Below are positions 11,037-23,143 of a stretch of 64,000 nucleotides of DNA, piece by piece (within the stretch, counting starts at the first letter, position 1; the number at the start of each line of letters is the position of its first letter). This DNA is from Chloranthus sessilifolius (taxonomy: Eukaryota; Streptophyta; Magnoliopsida; Chloranthales; Chloranthaceae). The stretch is taken from NCBI GenBank assembly GCA_021018995.1, contig CM037588.1, positions 86,029,765 to 86,093,764 on the forward strand, read 5' to 3'. The position numbers were made by a program, and so were the translations under genes. The notes beneath the pieces are model-generated. The model saw only the letters and a list, made by a program, of their open reading frames with translations. It was not told the origin of the DNA and did not search any database.

Positions 11037-13844
11037 GCTTGAACGTTAATGCTTGGACGTGAATACTTGAACATGGATGCCTTAACGTGAATGCTTGATA
11101 GATAGTGACAAGCTTAAACGTGAATGCTTGAACATGAAATATTGCACGTGATTGCATGAACGTGAAAGCTTGAACATCATTGCTTGAACGTGAATGCCTG
11201 TACCTGAATGCTTGAACATGACTGCTTGAACATGAATGCTTGAATGTGAATCCTTGAACATGAATGCTTGAACACGGATGCTTAAACGTGAATGCTTGAT
11301 AGATAGTTACACGCTTAAACGTGAATGCTTGATAGATAGTCACACGCTTAAACTTGAATGCTTGAACAAAACCTGCTTGCACGTGAATGCTTGAACATGA
11401 ATGCTTGGACGTGATTGCGTGAACATGAATGATCGAATGGGAATGCTTGAACATGAATGCTCAACCGATAGTGACATGCTTGAATGTGAATGCTTGAACG
11501 TGAGAATGCTTGAACATGAATGCTTGAACGTGAATGTTGGAACATGAATGCTCAATAGATACTGACACGCTTGAACGTGAGAATGCTTGAACGTGAATGC
11601 TTGAATATGAAAGCTCGAACGTGAATGCTTGAACATGAATGCTTGAACGTGAATTCTCAAACTTTAATGTTTGAACATGAATGCTTGAAAATGAATGCTT
11701 GAGAGATAGTGAAATGCTTGAACGTGATTGCTTGAAATAGAATGCTTGAACCTGAATGCATGACCGTGAATGGTTGAATGAGATTGCTTGAACGTGAATG
11801 TTGGAACGTGAATGCTTGAACCTGAATGGTTGAGCTTGAATCCTTGAACCTGAATGCCTGAACAGGATTGCGGGAATGTGAATGCTTGAACACGAATGCT
11901 CAAATGTGAATGATCGAACATGAATGCTTGAACATGAAAGCTTGATGTTGAATTCTTGAACCTGAATGCTTGAACTTGAATGCTTGAACGTGATTGCTAG
12001 AACGTGAATACTTGAACATGATTGCTAGAATTTGAAGACTTGAACATGAATGCTTGAACGTGAATGATCAAACATGAATGCTTGAACATGAAAGATTGAA
12101 CATGAAAGATTGAACGTGAAAGCTTAAGCCTAGATACTTGAAAATGAATGCTTGATAGATAGTGTCATGCCTAAACGTGAATGCTACAACGTGAAGCTGA
12201 AACCTAAATTCTTTTACCTGAATTGTTGAACGGGAAAGCTTGAACCTGAATATTTGAACGTGAATGCTTGAATGTGAATGCTTAAACATGAAAGCTTGAA
12301 AATGAATGCTTGAATATGAATGTTTTATAGATAGTGACACACTTGAATATGAATGCTTGATGCATAGTTACACGCTTGAACATCAATGCTTGAACGTGAA
12401 CGCATGAACATGAATGATTGATTGATAGTGAAACGCTTGAATGTGAATGCTTGCACGTGAGGGCTTGAATGGGGTTGCTTGAACATGAATGCTTGAACGT
12501 GAATGCTTGAACATGAATGCTTGAACGTTAATGCTTGAACGTGTGAATGCTCGAACGTGAATGCTTGAACATGAATGCTTGAGCCTGAATGCTTGAACAT
12601 GAATGTCTAAAAATGCATGTTTGGGAGATAGTGAATGCTTAAACGTGAATGCTTGAAATTGAATGTTTAAACCTGAATGCCTGAACGTGAATGCTTGAAC
12701 GTGAATGCAGGAACGTGAATGCTTGAACCAGAATGCTTGAACGTGATTGCTAGAACGTAAATTCTTGAACATGAATGCTCAAACATGAATGCTTGTATGT
12801 GAATGCTTAAACCTGAATGTTTGTACCTGAATGCTTGACCATGATTGCTTGAACGTGAATACTTGAATGTGAAGGATTGAACAAGAATACTTGCACGTGA
12901 ATACTTGAACGTGGATGCCTGCACGTGAATGCTTGATAGATAGTGACACGCTTAAATGTGAATGCTTGAACATGAAATATTGCATGTGATTGCATGAAGG
13001 TGAACGCTTGAACATGATTGCTTGAACGTGAATGCTTGTAGCTAAATGCTTGAACATGATTGCCTTACTGTGAATACTTCAATGTGAAAGCTTGAACGCA
13101 AATTCTTTTACCTAAATTCTATAACGGGAAAGCTTGAACCTGAATATTTGAACATGAATGCTTGAACATGAATGCTTGAATGTGAATGCTTAAACATGAA
13201 TGCTTGAACGTGAATGCTTGAACATGAAAGTTGGAATGTTAATGCTTTATAGATAGTGGCGCGCTTGAATATGAATGGTTGATGCATAGTTACACCCTTG
13301 AACGTCAATGCTTGAATGTGAACACATGAACATGAATGCTTGAACGTGAATGCTTGATTGATAGTGACATGCTTGAACATGAATGCTTGCACGTGAGGGC
13401 TTGAATGGGATTGCTTGAACATGAATGCTTGAACGTGAATGCTTGAACATTAATGGTTGAACGTGTGAATTCTCGAACGTGAATTCTCGAATGTGAATGC
13501 TCATACGTGAATGCTAGAACATGAATGCTTGAACCTGAATGCTGGAACATGAATGCCTGAAAATGAATGCTTGAGAGATAGTGAAATGCTTAAACGTGAA
13601 TGCTTGAAATTGAATGTTTAAACCCGAATGCCTGAACGTGAATGCTTGAACGTTATTGCTTGAACGTGAATGCTTGAACCAGAATGCTTGAACGTGATTG
13701 CTAGAACGTAAATTCTTGAACATGAATGCTCGAACGTGAATGCTTGTACGTGAATGCTTAAACCTAAATGCTTATATCTGTATGCTTGAACGTGATTGCT
13801 CGAACATGAATACTTGATTGTGAAGGTTTGAGCGAGAATGCTTG
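11037..13844. repeat. 14-bp minisatellite array, block 2
   Basis: About 2.8 kb, collinear with block 1: the GCTTGAACGT start, AAATATTGCACGTG, ACAAAACCTGC, GATGCATAGTTACACGC and GTGAGGGCTTGAA landmarks occur in the same order. The spacer GAGAGATAGTGAAATGC or its variants is at 11701, 12623 and 13573. The 6.9 kb unit of array plus solo LTR was therefore duplicated as a whole. Confidence 0.95.
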
Positions 13845-15024
13845 TGTAACGCCCCACTTTTATTTTGCAGTCTTAGATTCACACACAAAAGATGGGTGTT
13901 AGTGGCTAACACCGAAACCCACCCCTTCAATAAAATAAAAGGAAATTTTTTTGTTTTAATTTTTGAAAGTGCGAGAGTGGATAAAGTCCACGCTTCAAAG
14001 GCAACAGGATCCTAAGGGATACGAGATTGGCATCGCTATTTAGAAAACCAAAACAAAAAAAAACCCTTTCGCTCAAAAGTCTTAGCCTGGGGATCTCTCT
14101 CTCTCTCTAAAAAACTCCCTCCCTAGAACAATTCCTCTCTCTAGAACTCAAGAAGAAGAAGAGAAAGGATAACGCACGACGGGTAAAAGCTCAAGACCCG
14201 GAGCAAACCTTCCCTCGCGACGTTAGGATCTGAGGTAGGGGAAATTTTAGTGTATTTTATAGCTTTAGTTTATTCTTAAAAATAAATAAATAAATAAATA
14301 AAGAAGAAGACACCTTCTTCCCCATCCGTTCCTGCAACAGCAAAAGGCTTGCTTTTATATAGAGATTTATAGTATAGACAGATTTTAAATGCACTATAAA
14401 TAGAGATATCTAAATATAGATTATAAATACAGATATCTGTATTATAAAAAATATATATATAAGAAATAAATAAGGAAGAAGAAGACTTCTTCTTCTTTGA
14501 AAGGCTACTACAGCTAAAGAAAAAAAAATAATAATAATAAAAAAGAAGAAAACATCCAGAATAGCTTTCTATTTTTTTTAAAAAAATTATTAAAGAGGAG
14601 AAAAGGACTCCTTCCTCTTTCTCTCCCTCACTCTCTGTTTTCATCAAAAACAAAAAGAAAATGAAGAAGACACCTTCTTCTTCTTCATTTGTTTTCTGTA
14701 AGAAAAAGAATTGAATATATATATAACATATATAAATGCATACATATATAATTTATTTATCTTATATCTATGGAGGAAGATGGGTCTTCTTCCTCACTCG
14801 TTTCTCTGCAATTGTAGATTTAAAATATATATATAAAAAAAAAGGAAAACTTTGTCGACCACTTTGGGTCGACTGTCCGGCACCGGCCATGAATGGCCAA
14901 TGACCAAACCGACACCATCCGAACACCGGAGACCGGATGGACCGATCGGTATCCTCCACCGTCGACCGGAGACCGGATGGACCGCATTGAAAGTTCACGA
15001 AGCCCCTCTCTTTACCATTAGATT

Positions 15025-15069
<45 letters not shown>

Positions 15070-17921
15070 ATGATTTTAAGCTCGGGGCCAATATCTGAAA
15101 ATTGTGGACCCTTTTAAAGCAAAGTGACCTTTAAATCTAACGGTTCAGATTATACGATAGGACCCGAGAACTAACTATAGTCTTTAGTACCCATCAACCA
15201 TGAATTTAGCAAAACTTTGACTTATCGATCAGGTGCCCTATAGGTAAAAATTAGAGGTTGGGTCCAGTGACGTACCCCTACTTATTTTATATTTATTTTC
15301 AGTCCGATTGATCGGATTGGATCAATTAGACTCCTAATTAATATTTTAATTAACTTATATTATAACATAAAGTTTAAAACTATAGAAAATATGTATTTTT
15401 AATGTTAAAAATCATACAAACCTTATTTGAAGAAACTAGTTTATTTCTAAAGGTTTTTCAACTTTCCGGACGCGATGGCATCGTCCGTTTAGTGGTGTGA
15501 TTAATCATTTATGACGTAAAAGTTAATATCCCTCATTTATAAGTATAAAATAATTATTAACTTAGGTTCAAAATTAAATAATAGATATTTTCCAATATTG
15601 ACATCCATTTAAAATAAATTAGGACTTGAAGTTGAGGTATTTTAGTCTTGCGGATGCATTGGCACAATCCGTTTGCACACCTGATGTACCGACAAATTAA
15701 AATTAATTAATAGAAATTATAATATGAGGTTTTTAATAACCTTTAAACCTATAAAAACTTAATTATATATATTTATCATGTGGTAGACTTATTTCGATCC
15801 CGGCCAACACCTATCTTAAGGTTTTGACATGTTCTAGATGCAATGGTGCTATCTGTTTGACCTAATAACCTATAGATTAGTGACAATTAGATAAATTCTT
15901 ACTATAATAATCCAATTACTACATATTTCATATATCTTTTCATCCCAATGCCTGATTTCAGCCAACTAGGACGCTATCTTAGGGTGTTTGAGTCTTTCGG
16001 ATACAGTTGTGGTGTTCGTAGATTCATTTAACCCTTCAAACTTTCATCATTAAAATATCATGTTCTTTTATACTATGACATATGGTCGATATGCTAAGTT
16101 ATGATATGATGATATGTAAGAATAAGATTCAAGATAAATTAAGCTTATACAAAAGTTATTCTCATTTAGTAAGCAATCGAGTTATTTAACGATTTATGTC
16201 GAATACCAAGTCCATTTAGTAGGATGCTTGCATCTGGTGAATAGTAGGGGGTTCGCCGTTGGTGATTAGTAGGAGGTTTGCCTCTGGTGATTAGTAGGAG
16301 GTTTGCCTCCGGTGATTAGTAGAAGGTCTGCAGCCTTCGGTGATATAGTAGGATGTTTGCATCCTGCGATATGAGTTGGCCAACAATTGACGGTAGGTAT
16401 TCCCGTCTTACTATACGGAGTCTTAGGCTATTATCTATATGCCTAAGTTATTTTAAATTTATGATTTAAACTGAGCACGATGGATATGATATGGTATAAA
16501 GAATAAGGATAATAAGCTAAGTTAATTTATGAAGGTTAATGGGACCTAAGCCGTGAACCTAAAAGTATAATCGCGGGACCTAAGCCGCAGATAAGATAAA
16601 ATAAGATAAGTCAAGATAAGCCGCAGGACCTAAGCCGTAGGCGCGATAAGCTAAGATAAGTTAAGATAAGGCACGGGACCTAAGCCATTGGCGAAATAAG
16701 CTAAGATATGATGCGAGAAATAAATTATGGAAATAAAGAAATTCTAATACGTTATATGTAAATTATGAATTCAACAATAAGATTCAGCTATGTTACGTTC
16801 TACTCATGGTGTAGTTACCTTCACGGGATTTCACAAGACCTGATTGAGTCATTCGATCTTAAAGTTTCCCTTATACGGAATGGGACGTATAGAATTGCTT
16901 CCACGTGAAAAGATACGGTTATCAGGTTAAGTGATACCTGTGACTCTTACTGCATTATGGATCATTCTCTCTCTTATGCGTCAAATGTATTATAAAAATT
17001 ATAAGTTTTTGACCTACGGTTGGCTTGTTCCCGGTTTGGGTACGTAGGTAGCCATAATGGCACAGTCACATGTTTATGAATTCAACATATATTTTATGGA
17101 TAGACCTTATACATTACATGAGTATTAATTCATTCTTTTAGTAATATTTTTTAAAAAATATTGTCAGATGTGATAGACACTATAAGTTCTCCATATCCAA
17201 GTAAAATAATACAACTTACATTTGAAACATGTTAAGCTTAAGGTTAACCACATGCACTGAGATATGATGGTTGAAAACCCATGTTATGTCTAAACTTGAT
17301 CTATGGAGTACGCTAAGTACCCCTACTGAGCACCGTGGAAAATTTGCTCACCCTCTGACTTTATATTGACAAATTCAACCAATCAAGATCAGGAGGGCTG
17401 CAAGGAAGATTTCGTCGAAGAGGGTGCCATTGACAAGAATCCCGAAGACCATTTCCCAACTGTCTGATTTCTTTGTAAGTATGATTGAATGTTTTAATTG
17501 AAGTTATTATAACTATTATGTTTTGTATGTTCATAAGTTTGATTTTTAAGGCCTTTCCGTTGTAGGAGATTACTCTTAATAGATTTGAGAGCTGGGTCGT
17601 TATTTAGTTTTATTTCTAGTGAGTATCTGGAGAAACTTAGTAAATCATGATTTTACTTTACTCTGCCACCATTTTTAATTGCAGTTAATAGTGATGTTGG
17701 ATCGCTTGTTATCATGACATATGATTGTCATGGGCGACTTAGTTATCAATTCATACTGTTGGGATACTGGAGTTGCTTAGCAGTTATGGCTTTTGAATAA
17801 AAAAAAAATTTGGCCACCTTTTTCATGTATCTTTATAATAAATGGTGCATTGCAATCATGATATGTAAGTGGCGACTTGAGATCCCCAGTTGTGGTCTAA
17901 AGGGGATTTGGAGTTGTGACA
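13845..17921 (+). mobile_element. Solo LTR copy 3 (~4.08 kb)
   Basis: Near-identical to copy 2. I counted about 5 differences in ~265 aligned bases from 8200 and 15080. It starts TGTAACGCCCC at 13845, ends TTGTGACA at 17921 and is flanked by GCTTG at 13840-13844 and 17922-17926. Relative to copy 2 it has ~59 bp more near 13915-13974, with CGA at both edges. It lacks about 100 bp near 14965-14985, where a GGAGACCGGATGGACCG word is present twice. Its AT run (15028-15067) is longer. Confidence 0.7.
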
Positions 17922-20900
17922 GCTTGAACGTGAATGCTTGGACGTGAATACTTGAACGTGGATGCCTTAACGTGAATGCTTGATAGATAGTGACAAGCTT
18001 AAACGTGAATGCTTGAACATGAAATATTGCACGTGATTGCATGAGCGTGAAGCTTGAACATCATTGCTTGAACGTGAATGCTTGTACCTGAATGCTTGAA
18101 CGTGACTGCTTGAACATGAATGCTTGAATGTGAATCCTTGAATGTGAATGCTTGAACACGGATGCTTAAACGTGAATGCTTGATAGATAGTTACACGCTT
18201 AAACGTGAATGCTTGAACGTGAATGCATGATAGATAGTCACATGCTTTAACTTGAATGCTTGAACAAAACCTGCTTGCACGTGAATGCTTGAACGTGAAT
18301 GCTTGATCGTGATTGCGTGAACATGAATGCTCAACCGATAGTGACATGCTTGAATGTGAATGCTTGAACGTGAGAATGGTTGAACATTAATGCTTGAACG
18401 TGAATGTTGGAACATGAATGCTCGATAGATACTGACACGCTTGAACATGAGAATGCTTGAACGTGAATGCTTGAATATGAATGCTCGAACGTGAATGCTT
18501 GAACATGAATGCTTGAACGTGAATTCTCAAACTTTAATGTTTGAACATGAATGCTTGAAAATAAATGCTTGAGAGATGGTGAAATGCTTGAACGTGATTG
18601 CTTGAAATAGAATGCTTGAACTTGAATGCATGACCGTGAATGGTTGAATGAGATTGCTTGAACGTGAATGTTGGAACGTGAATGCTTGAACCTGAATGCT
18701 TGAACTTGAATCCTTGAACTTGAATGCCTGAACAGGATTGCGGGAATGTGAATGCTTGAACACAAATGCTCAAATGTGAATGATCGAACATGAATGCTTG
18801 AACATGAAAGCTTGATGTTGAATTCTTAGACCTCAATGCTTGAACTTGAATGCTTGAACGTGATTGCTAGAACGTGAAGACTTGAACATGAATGCTTGAA
18901 CGTGAATGATCGAACATGAATGCTTGAACATGAAAGATTGAACGTGAAAGCTTAAACCTAAATACTTGAAAATGAATGCTTGATAGATAGTGTCATGCCT
19001 AAACGTGAATGCTACAACGTGAATGCTTGAACCTAAATTCTTTTACCTGAATTCTTGAACAGGAAAGCTTGAACCTAAATATTTGAATGTGGATGCTTGA
19101 ACATGAATGCTTGAATGTGAATGCTAAAACATGAATGCTTGAACATGAAAGCTTGAACATGAAATCTTGAATGTGAATGCTTTATAGATAGTGACGGGCT
19201 TGAATATGAATGCTTGATGCATAGTTACACGCTTGAAACAATGCTTGAACAAGAACACATGAACATGAATGCTTCAACGTGAATGCTTGATTGATAGTGA
19301 CATGCTTGAATGTAAATGCTTGCACGTGAGGGCTTGAATGGGATTGCCTGAACATGAATGCTTGAACATGAATGCTTGAACATTAATGTTTGAATGTGTG
19401 AATTCTCGAACGTGAATGCTCGAACGTGAATGCTTGAACATCAATGCCTGAAAATGGATGTTTGAGAGATAGTGAAATGCTTAAATGTGAATGCTTGAAA
19501 TTGAATGTTTAAACCTGAATGCCTGAATGTGAATGCTTGAACATGAATGCTGGAACGTGAATGCTTGAACCACGAATGCTCAAACATGAAAGCTTGAATG
19601 TGAATGCTTAAACCTGAATGCTTGTACCTGAATGTTTGAACGTGATTGTGTGAACGTCAATACTTGAAATTAAAGGATTGAATGAGAATGCATGAACGTG
19701 AATGCTTGGACGTGAATACTTGAACGTGGATGACTGAACGTGAATGCTTGATAGATAGTGACGCGCTTAAACATGAAAGCTTGAACATAAATATTGCACG
19801 TGATTGCATGAACGTGAATGCTTGAACATGATTGCTTGAACATGAATGCTTGTACCTGAATGCTTGAACTTGATTGTTTAACTATGAATACTTGAACATG
19901 AATGCTTGAACATGAATGCTTGAACATGACTGCTTGCACGTGAATGCTTGATAGATAGTCACACACTTATATGTGAATGCTTGAACAGGACCGCTTGCAC
20001 GTGAATGCTTGAACATGAATGCTTCGACGTGATTGCTTGAACATGAATGCTTGAACATCAATACTTGAACATGAATGCTTGAACGTGAATGCTCGATAGA
20101 TTATGACACACTTGAACGTTAATGCCTGAACATGAATGCCTGAATGTGAATCTTTGACAGATAGCGACACGGTCGAACGGGAATGCTTGAACGTGTGAAT
20201 GCTTGAACATGAATGCTTGAATGTGAATGCTTGAACATGAATGTTGTAACATGAATGCCTGAACATGAATGCTTTAACATGAATGCTTGAATGTGAATGC
20301 TTGAACCTGAATGCATGAACATGAATGTTAGAAAATGAATGCTTGAGACATAGTGAAATGCTTGAACGTGAATGCTTGAAATTGAATGCGTAAACCTAAA
20401 TGCTTGAACGTGAATGCTTGAACATCCTTCCATGAACGTGAATGGTGGTACGTGAATGCTTGAACCTGAATGTTTGAACCTGAATGCTTGAATGTTATTG
20501 CTAGAGCGTGAATGCTTGAACATGAATGCTTGAACGTGAATGATCAAACATGAATGCTTTAACATGAATGCATGAACGTTAATGCTTGAACGTGAATGCT
20601 TAAACCTGAATGCTTGAAAATGAATCCTAAATAGATTGTGACATGCTTGGACGTGAATGCTGAAATGTGGACGTTTGAACGTAAATGCTTGTACCTATAG
20701 GCTTGAGTGTGATTGCTTGAATGTGAATACTTGAATGTGAAGGGTTGAACGTGAATGCTTGAACGTGAATACTTGAACATGGATTCCTGAACATGAATAC
20801 TTGATAGATAGTGACACGCTTAAACATGAATGCTTGAACGTGATTGCTTGAACATCAATGCTTGTACTAGAATGCCTAAACGTGATTGCTTGACCTTGAA

Positions 20901-21015
20901 TACTTGAACGTGAATGCTTGAACGTTAATTCTTGAATGTGAATGCTTGAAGGTGAATTCTTAAACATGAATGCCTGGACATGAATGTTTGATAGATAGTG
21001 ACATTCTTGAACGTG
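17922..21015. repeat. 14-bp minisatellite array, block 3
   Basis: The first ~1.7 kb is collinear with blocks 1 and 2 (spacers at about 18571 and 19464). From about 19.65 kb it changes to a second higher-order type, marked by GACAGATAGCGACACGG, a GTGTGAATGC word and CCTATAGGCTTGAGTGTG. The second type recurs in block 4. Element B interrupts it at 21015, and the array resumes at 43640. Confidence 0.95.
21011..21015. other. Probable target-site duplication of element B, left copy
   Basis: ACGTG at 21011-21015 faces ATGTG at 43635-43639. They differ by one C-to-T change at a CpG. Joining the flanks gives an uninterrupted array stretch that exists as an unoccupied paralogue at about 60711-60760. 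Confidence 0.7.
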
Positions 21016-21513
21016 CTGGGTTGCTTACCTTACAATTATTGAAGAGATAGAATAGCAAATTAAAAGGCTAGATCACAAAGAAATGGGATCAAGGTAAGCA
21101 ACCAGTCCTGCAAAAACCAGGGCTGTTGCAGAAAGCTTTAAGGGGTAAGTCAGGGAATGTCCACAAGGAAATGTGCTCTAAAATAGGGTAAATCCCCATA
21201 TCTAAATCGGATCTGACACTATATCCTACACTAATCCAAGGGAAGGAAAGAGGAGAGGTTTTAAGGGTATCACTCTACTAGGAAAAACTACAGAAATCAA
21301 ATGCAAACGGTCCAGAATAGATGAAAACTCAGACTTAAGGAAATGAAGAAAAAAATTAAAACCAAAAGGTGGGAAGTAGCAGCTAGGGATTTTGATCTTT
21401 ACTGAAAATCAATTGGTTCAAAGGCTATGCATAGAACTCATTTGCAACAAGCTCAGATGCAAGGTATAAGAATCCAACACAGATCAGGGAATTGGAGTGA
21501 TCCTAAGGCTATG

Positions 21514-21539
21514 ATCTGTCCACTTGAATGGTCACAGAT
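21514..21539 (-). other. Conserved U5 inverted repeat of Athila-like LTRs
   Basis: ATCTGT and ACAGAT bracket a CCACTTGAATGGTC core. The same block is in all LTRs of A, B and C: near 1371, 1801, 31911, 36928 and 42015. The rest of these LTRs is largely unalike, so this block is selectively conserved, perhaps as RNA structure (inference). Confidence 0.6.
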
Positions 21540-22226
21540 CATCCCAGAGATCCCTCTAGTTCAAGGATCATAATTGAAAAAGTTAAGCTATTACAGATGC
21601 TGTGGATGTAAGGCCATAGGGATATCTAATCTAAAAAATCAAATGACAATCAAAAAATTTACAGATCAAAATTAATTCTATAATCCACAATTTACTGATT
21701 CAATACAACTTATAGTAAATGTGCTCAGATCTATAATCTATGCAACATCCAATCCATATACAAGGCCTTGAACCTCTCAATTTATAGATCTCAACCTCAC
21801 CTTAGCTATTGAAGGGATTTAGCCAACCATGATTGGCTAAGGAGAGAATGGGGGAAGATGGAAGAGGGAAGGAATCTTGGAGATGGGAATTTGGATTTGG
21901 CCTCAGCTCTCTCAATTTCGGGATGGTTAGCTCTAAAAATTCTTCAAGCTTTTATGCTCTTCCCCTCTGTCCTCAGATCTATTTCAACCAATCAGAGCTT
22001 AAGAGAATAATTCAGTTATTCTCAGCTGTTGATGTGGCTGATTTCTCCTCTAGAAGCTCTCTAACAATTGGTCCAAACTAGGTAAATGCATGTGAAGTGG
22101 TTAGAGTCCCCATTCGTGCCCATATGACTTCCAAAAATACTCCCAAGGGTTGTTGACGTGCCTTGGAGTGTGTGCAACCCTCTAAGGCAACTGCTATGAA
22201 AGGAACTGAGAAATTCCAAATTCGAG

Positions 22227-22255
22227 TGTCGAGAGGTTTAAGGAACCTCTCGACA
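22227..22255. repeat. 12-bp-stem hairpin in U3 of element B
   Basis: TGTCGAGAGGTT and AACCTCTCGACA separated by TAAGG form a perfect 12-bp stem. They are built from two opposed copies of the CCTCTCGACAGGT word that fills this part of the LTR. In the other LTR (about 42736-42765) the stem is damaged by one change (TCTAGAGG). Confidence 0.65.
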
Positions 22256-23127
22256 GGTACTGGGTCTTATTGGCTCTTCATTTGACAGGTTGGATGTGAC
22301 CTTCGATAGGTTCTGAAAACTGCTTGACAGGATTAGAGGCCATTCTTAACTTCTGTCCAGGTTTCCTTAATCCTCTTGACAAGTTATAAAACAACCTATC
22401 GACTTGTTATACAGTCTTCAGTTGAGTGCTTGGCAGGTTGCTTCAATCCTCGCGAGAAGGAGTGCACCTTCAGGTAAGTCATTGATAGGATGGTGTTGAC
22501 TTCTCATTAGGTTCTAGGGAACCTCTCGACAGGTAGCTAGAACCTCACGAGCTCCCCTGCATATCCAGGTATGGGTTCAACAAGTTGCACTACTTCACCT
22601 CCAACCTCTCGACAAGTAAGCATACACTTCTAGAACCTCTTGACAGGTTAGTTCCTTCAGTCACCACTACTCAATAGCTACAGGGAAGCTCTCGACAGCT
22701 TCATTCTAAGCATCCAAACGTGTCGACAGGTCGAATTAACCTCTCGACAGGTTATATCCTTTCTTTCCATAGGTGGCTCACTGCTCTGGGGTGCTATTCT
22801 TCATCTGTCCAGCACTCAGCACCTCTTAAGGGATTCAACCTTCATCAAATGCAGCTGGTCTTGCTCCCATGTGTGGCCATGTGGACACCTGTCATTGCTA
22901 TGGAGCTCTGAGGCTTTGTGGACTGCTTGATGGCTGGCCTTTTGGGCTACATAAGCACATGTTGAGGTAGCAGGTCTGTTCATTGGCATTTTTAGGTAGA
23001 TGCCTATACTAAGACTATAATTTATTGCTTATCTACAAATCACACTCAAAGCACTTTATTAGTAAACTCAAAGGCCCATCAAAGGTCAAGTTAGGAGGTG
23101 AAAAATAGTATTTTTCACTTATTAACA

Positions 23128-23143
23128 CACCCCCAAACCTAAG
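23128..23143 (-). promoter_or_regulatory. Polypurine tract of element B
   Basis: The minus strand reads CTTAGGTTTGGGGGTG directly before the LTR start TG. It is the expected plus-strand primer for reverse transcription. The identical tract is next to the 3' LTR of element C. Confidence 0.85.

Larger units (their letters stand above)
21017..23127 (-). mobile_element. 3' LTR of element B
   Basis: About 2.11 kb. The minus strand starts TGTTAATAAG beside the polypurine tract and ends GCAACCCA. The 5' partner is 41503-43634. Within 22200-22750 (the U3 side) the word CCTCTCGACAGGT and relatives occur about ten times. The left edge may instead be 21014 if the LTR begins TGCTGGG on the + strand. Confidence 0.9.

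Noticed and set aside
14276-14653. 125-codon minus-strand ORF in the solo LTR
   Set aside because: Low-complexity Phe/Tyr/Ser-rich translation of A/T-rich LTR sequence, interrupted in the homologous copy 2.
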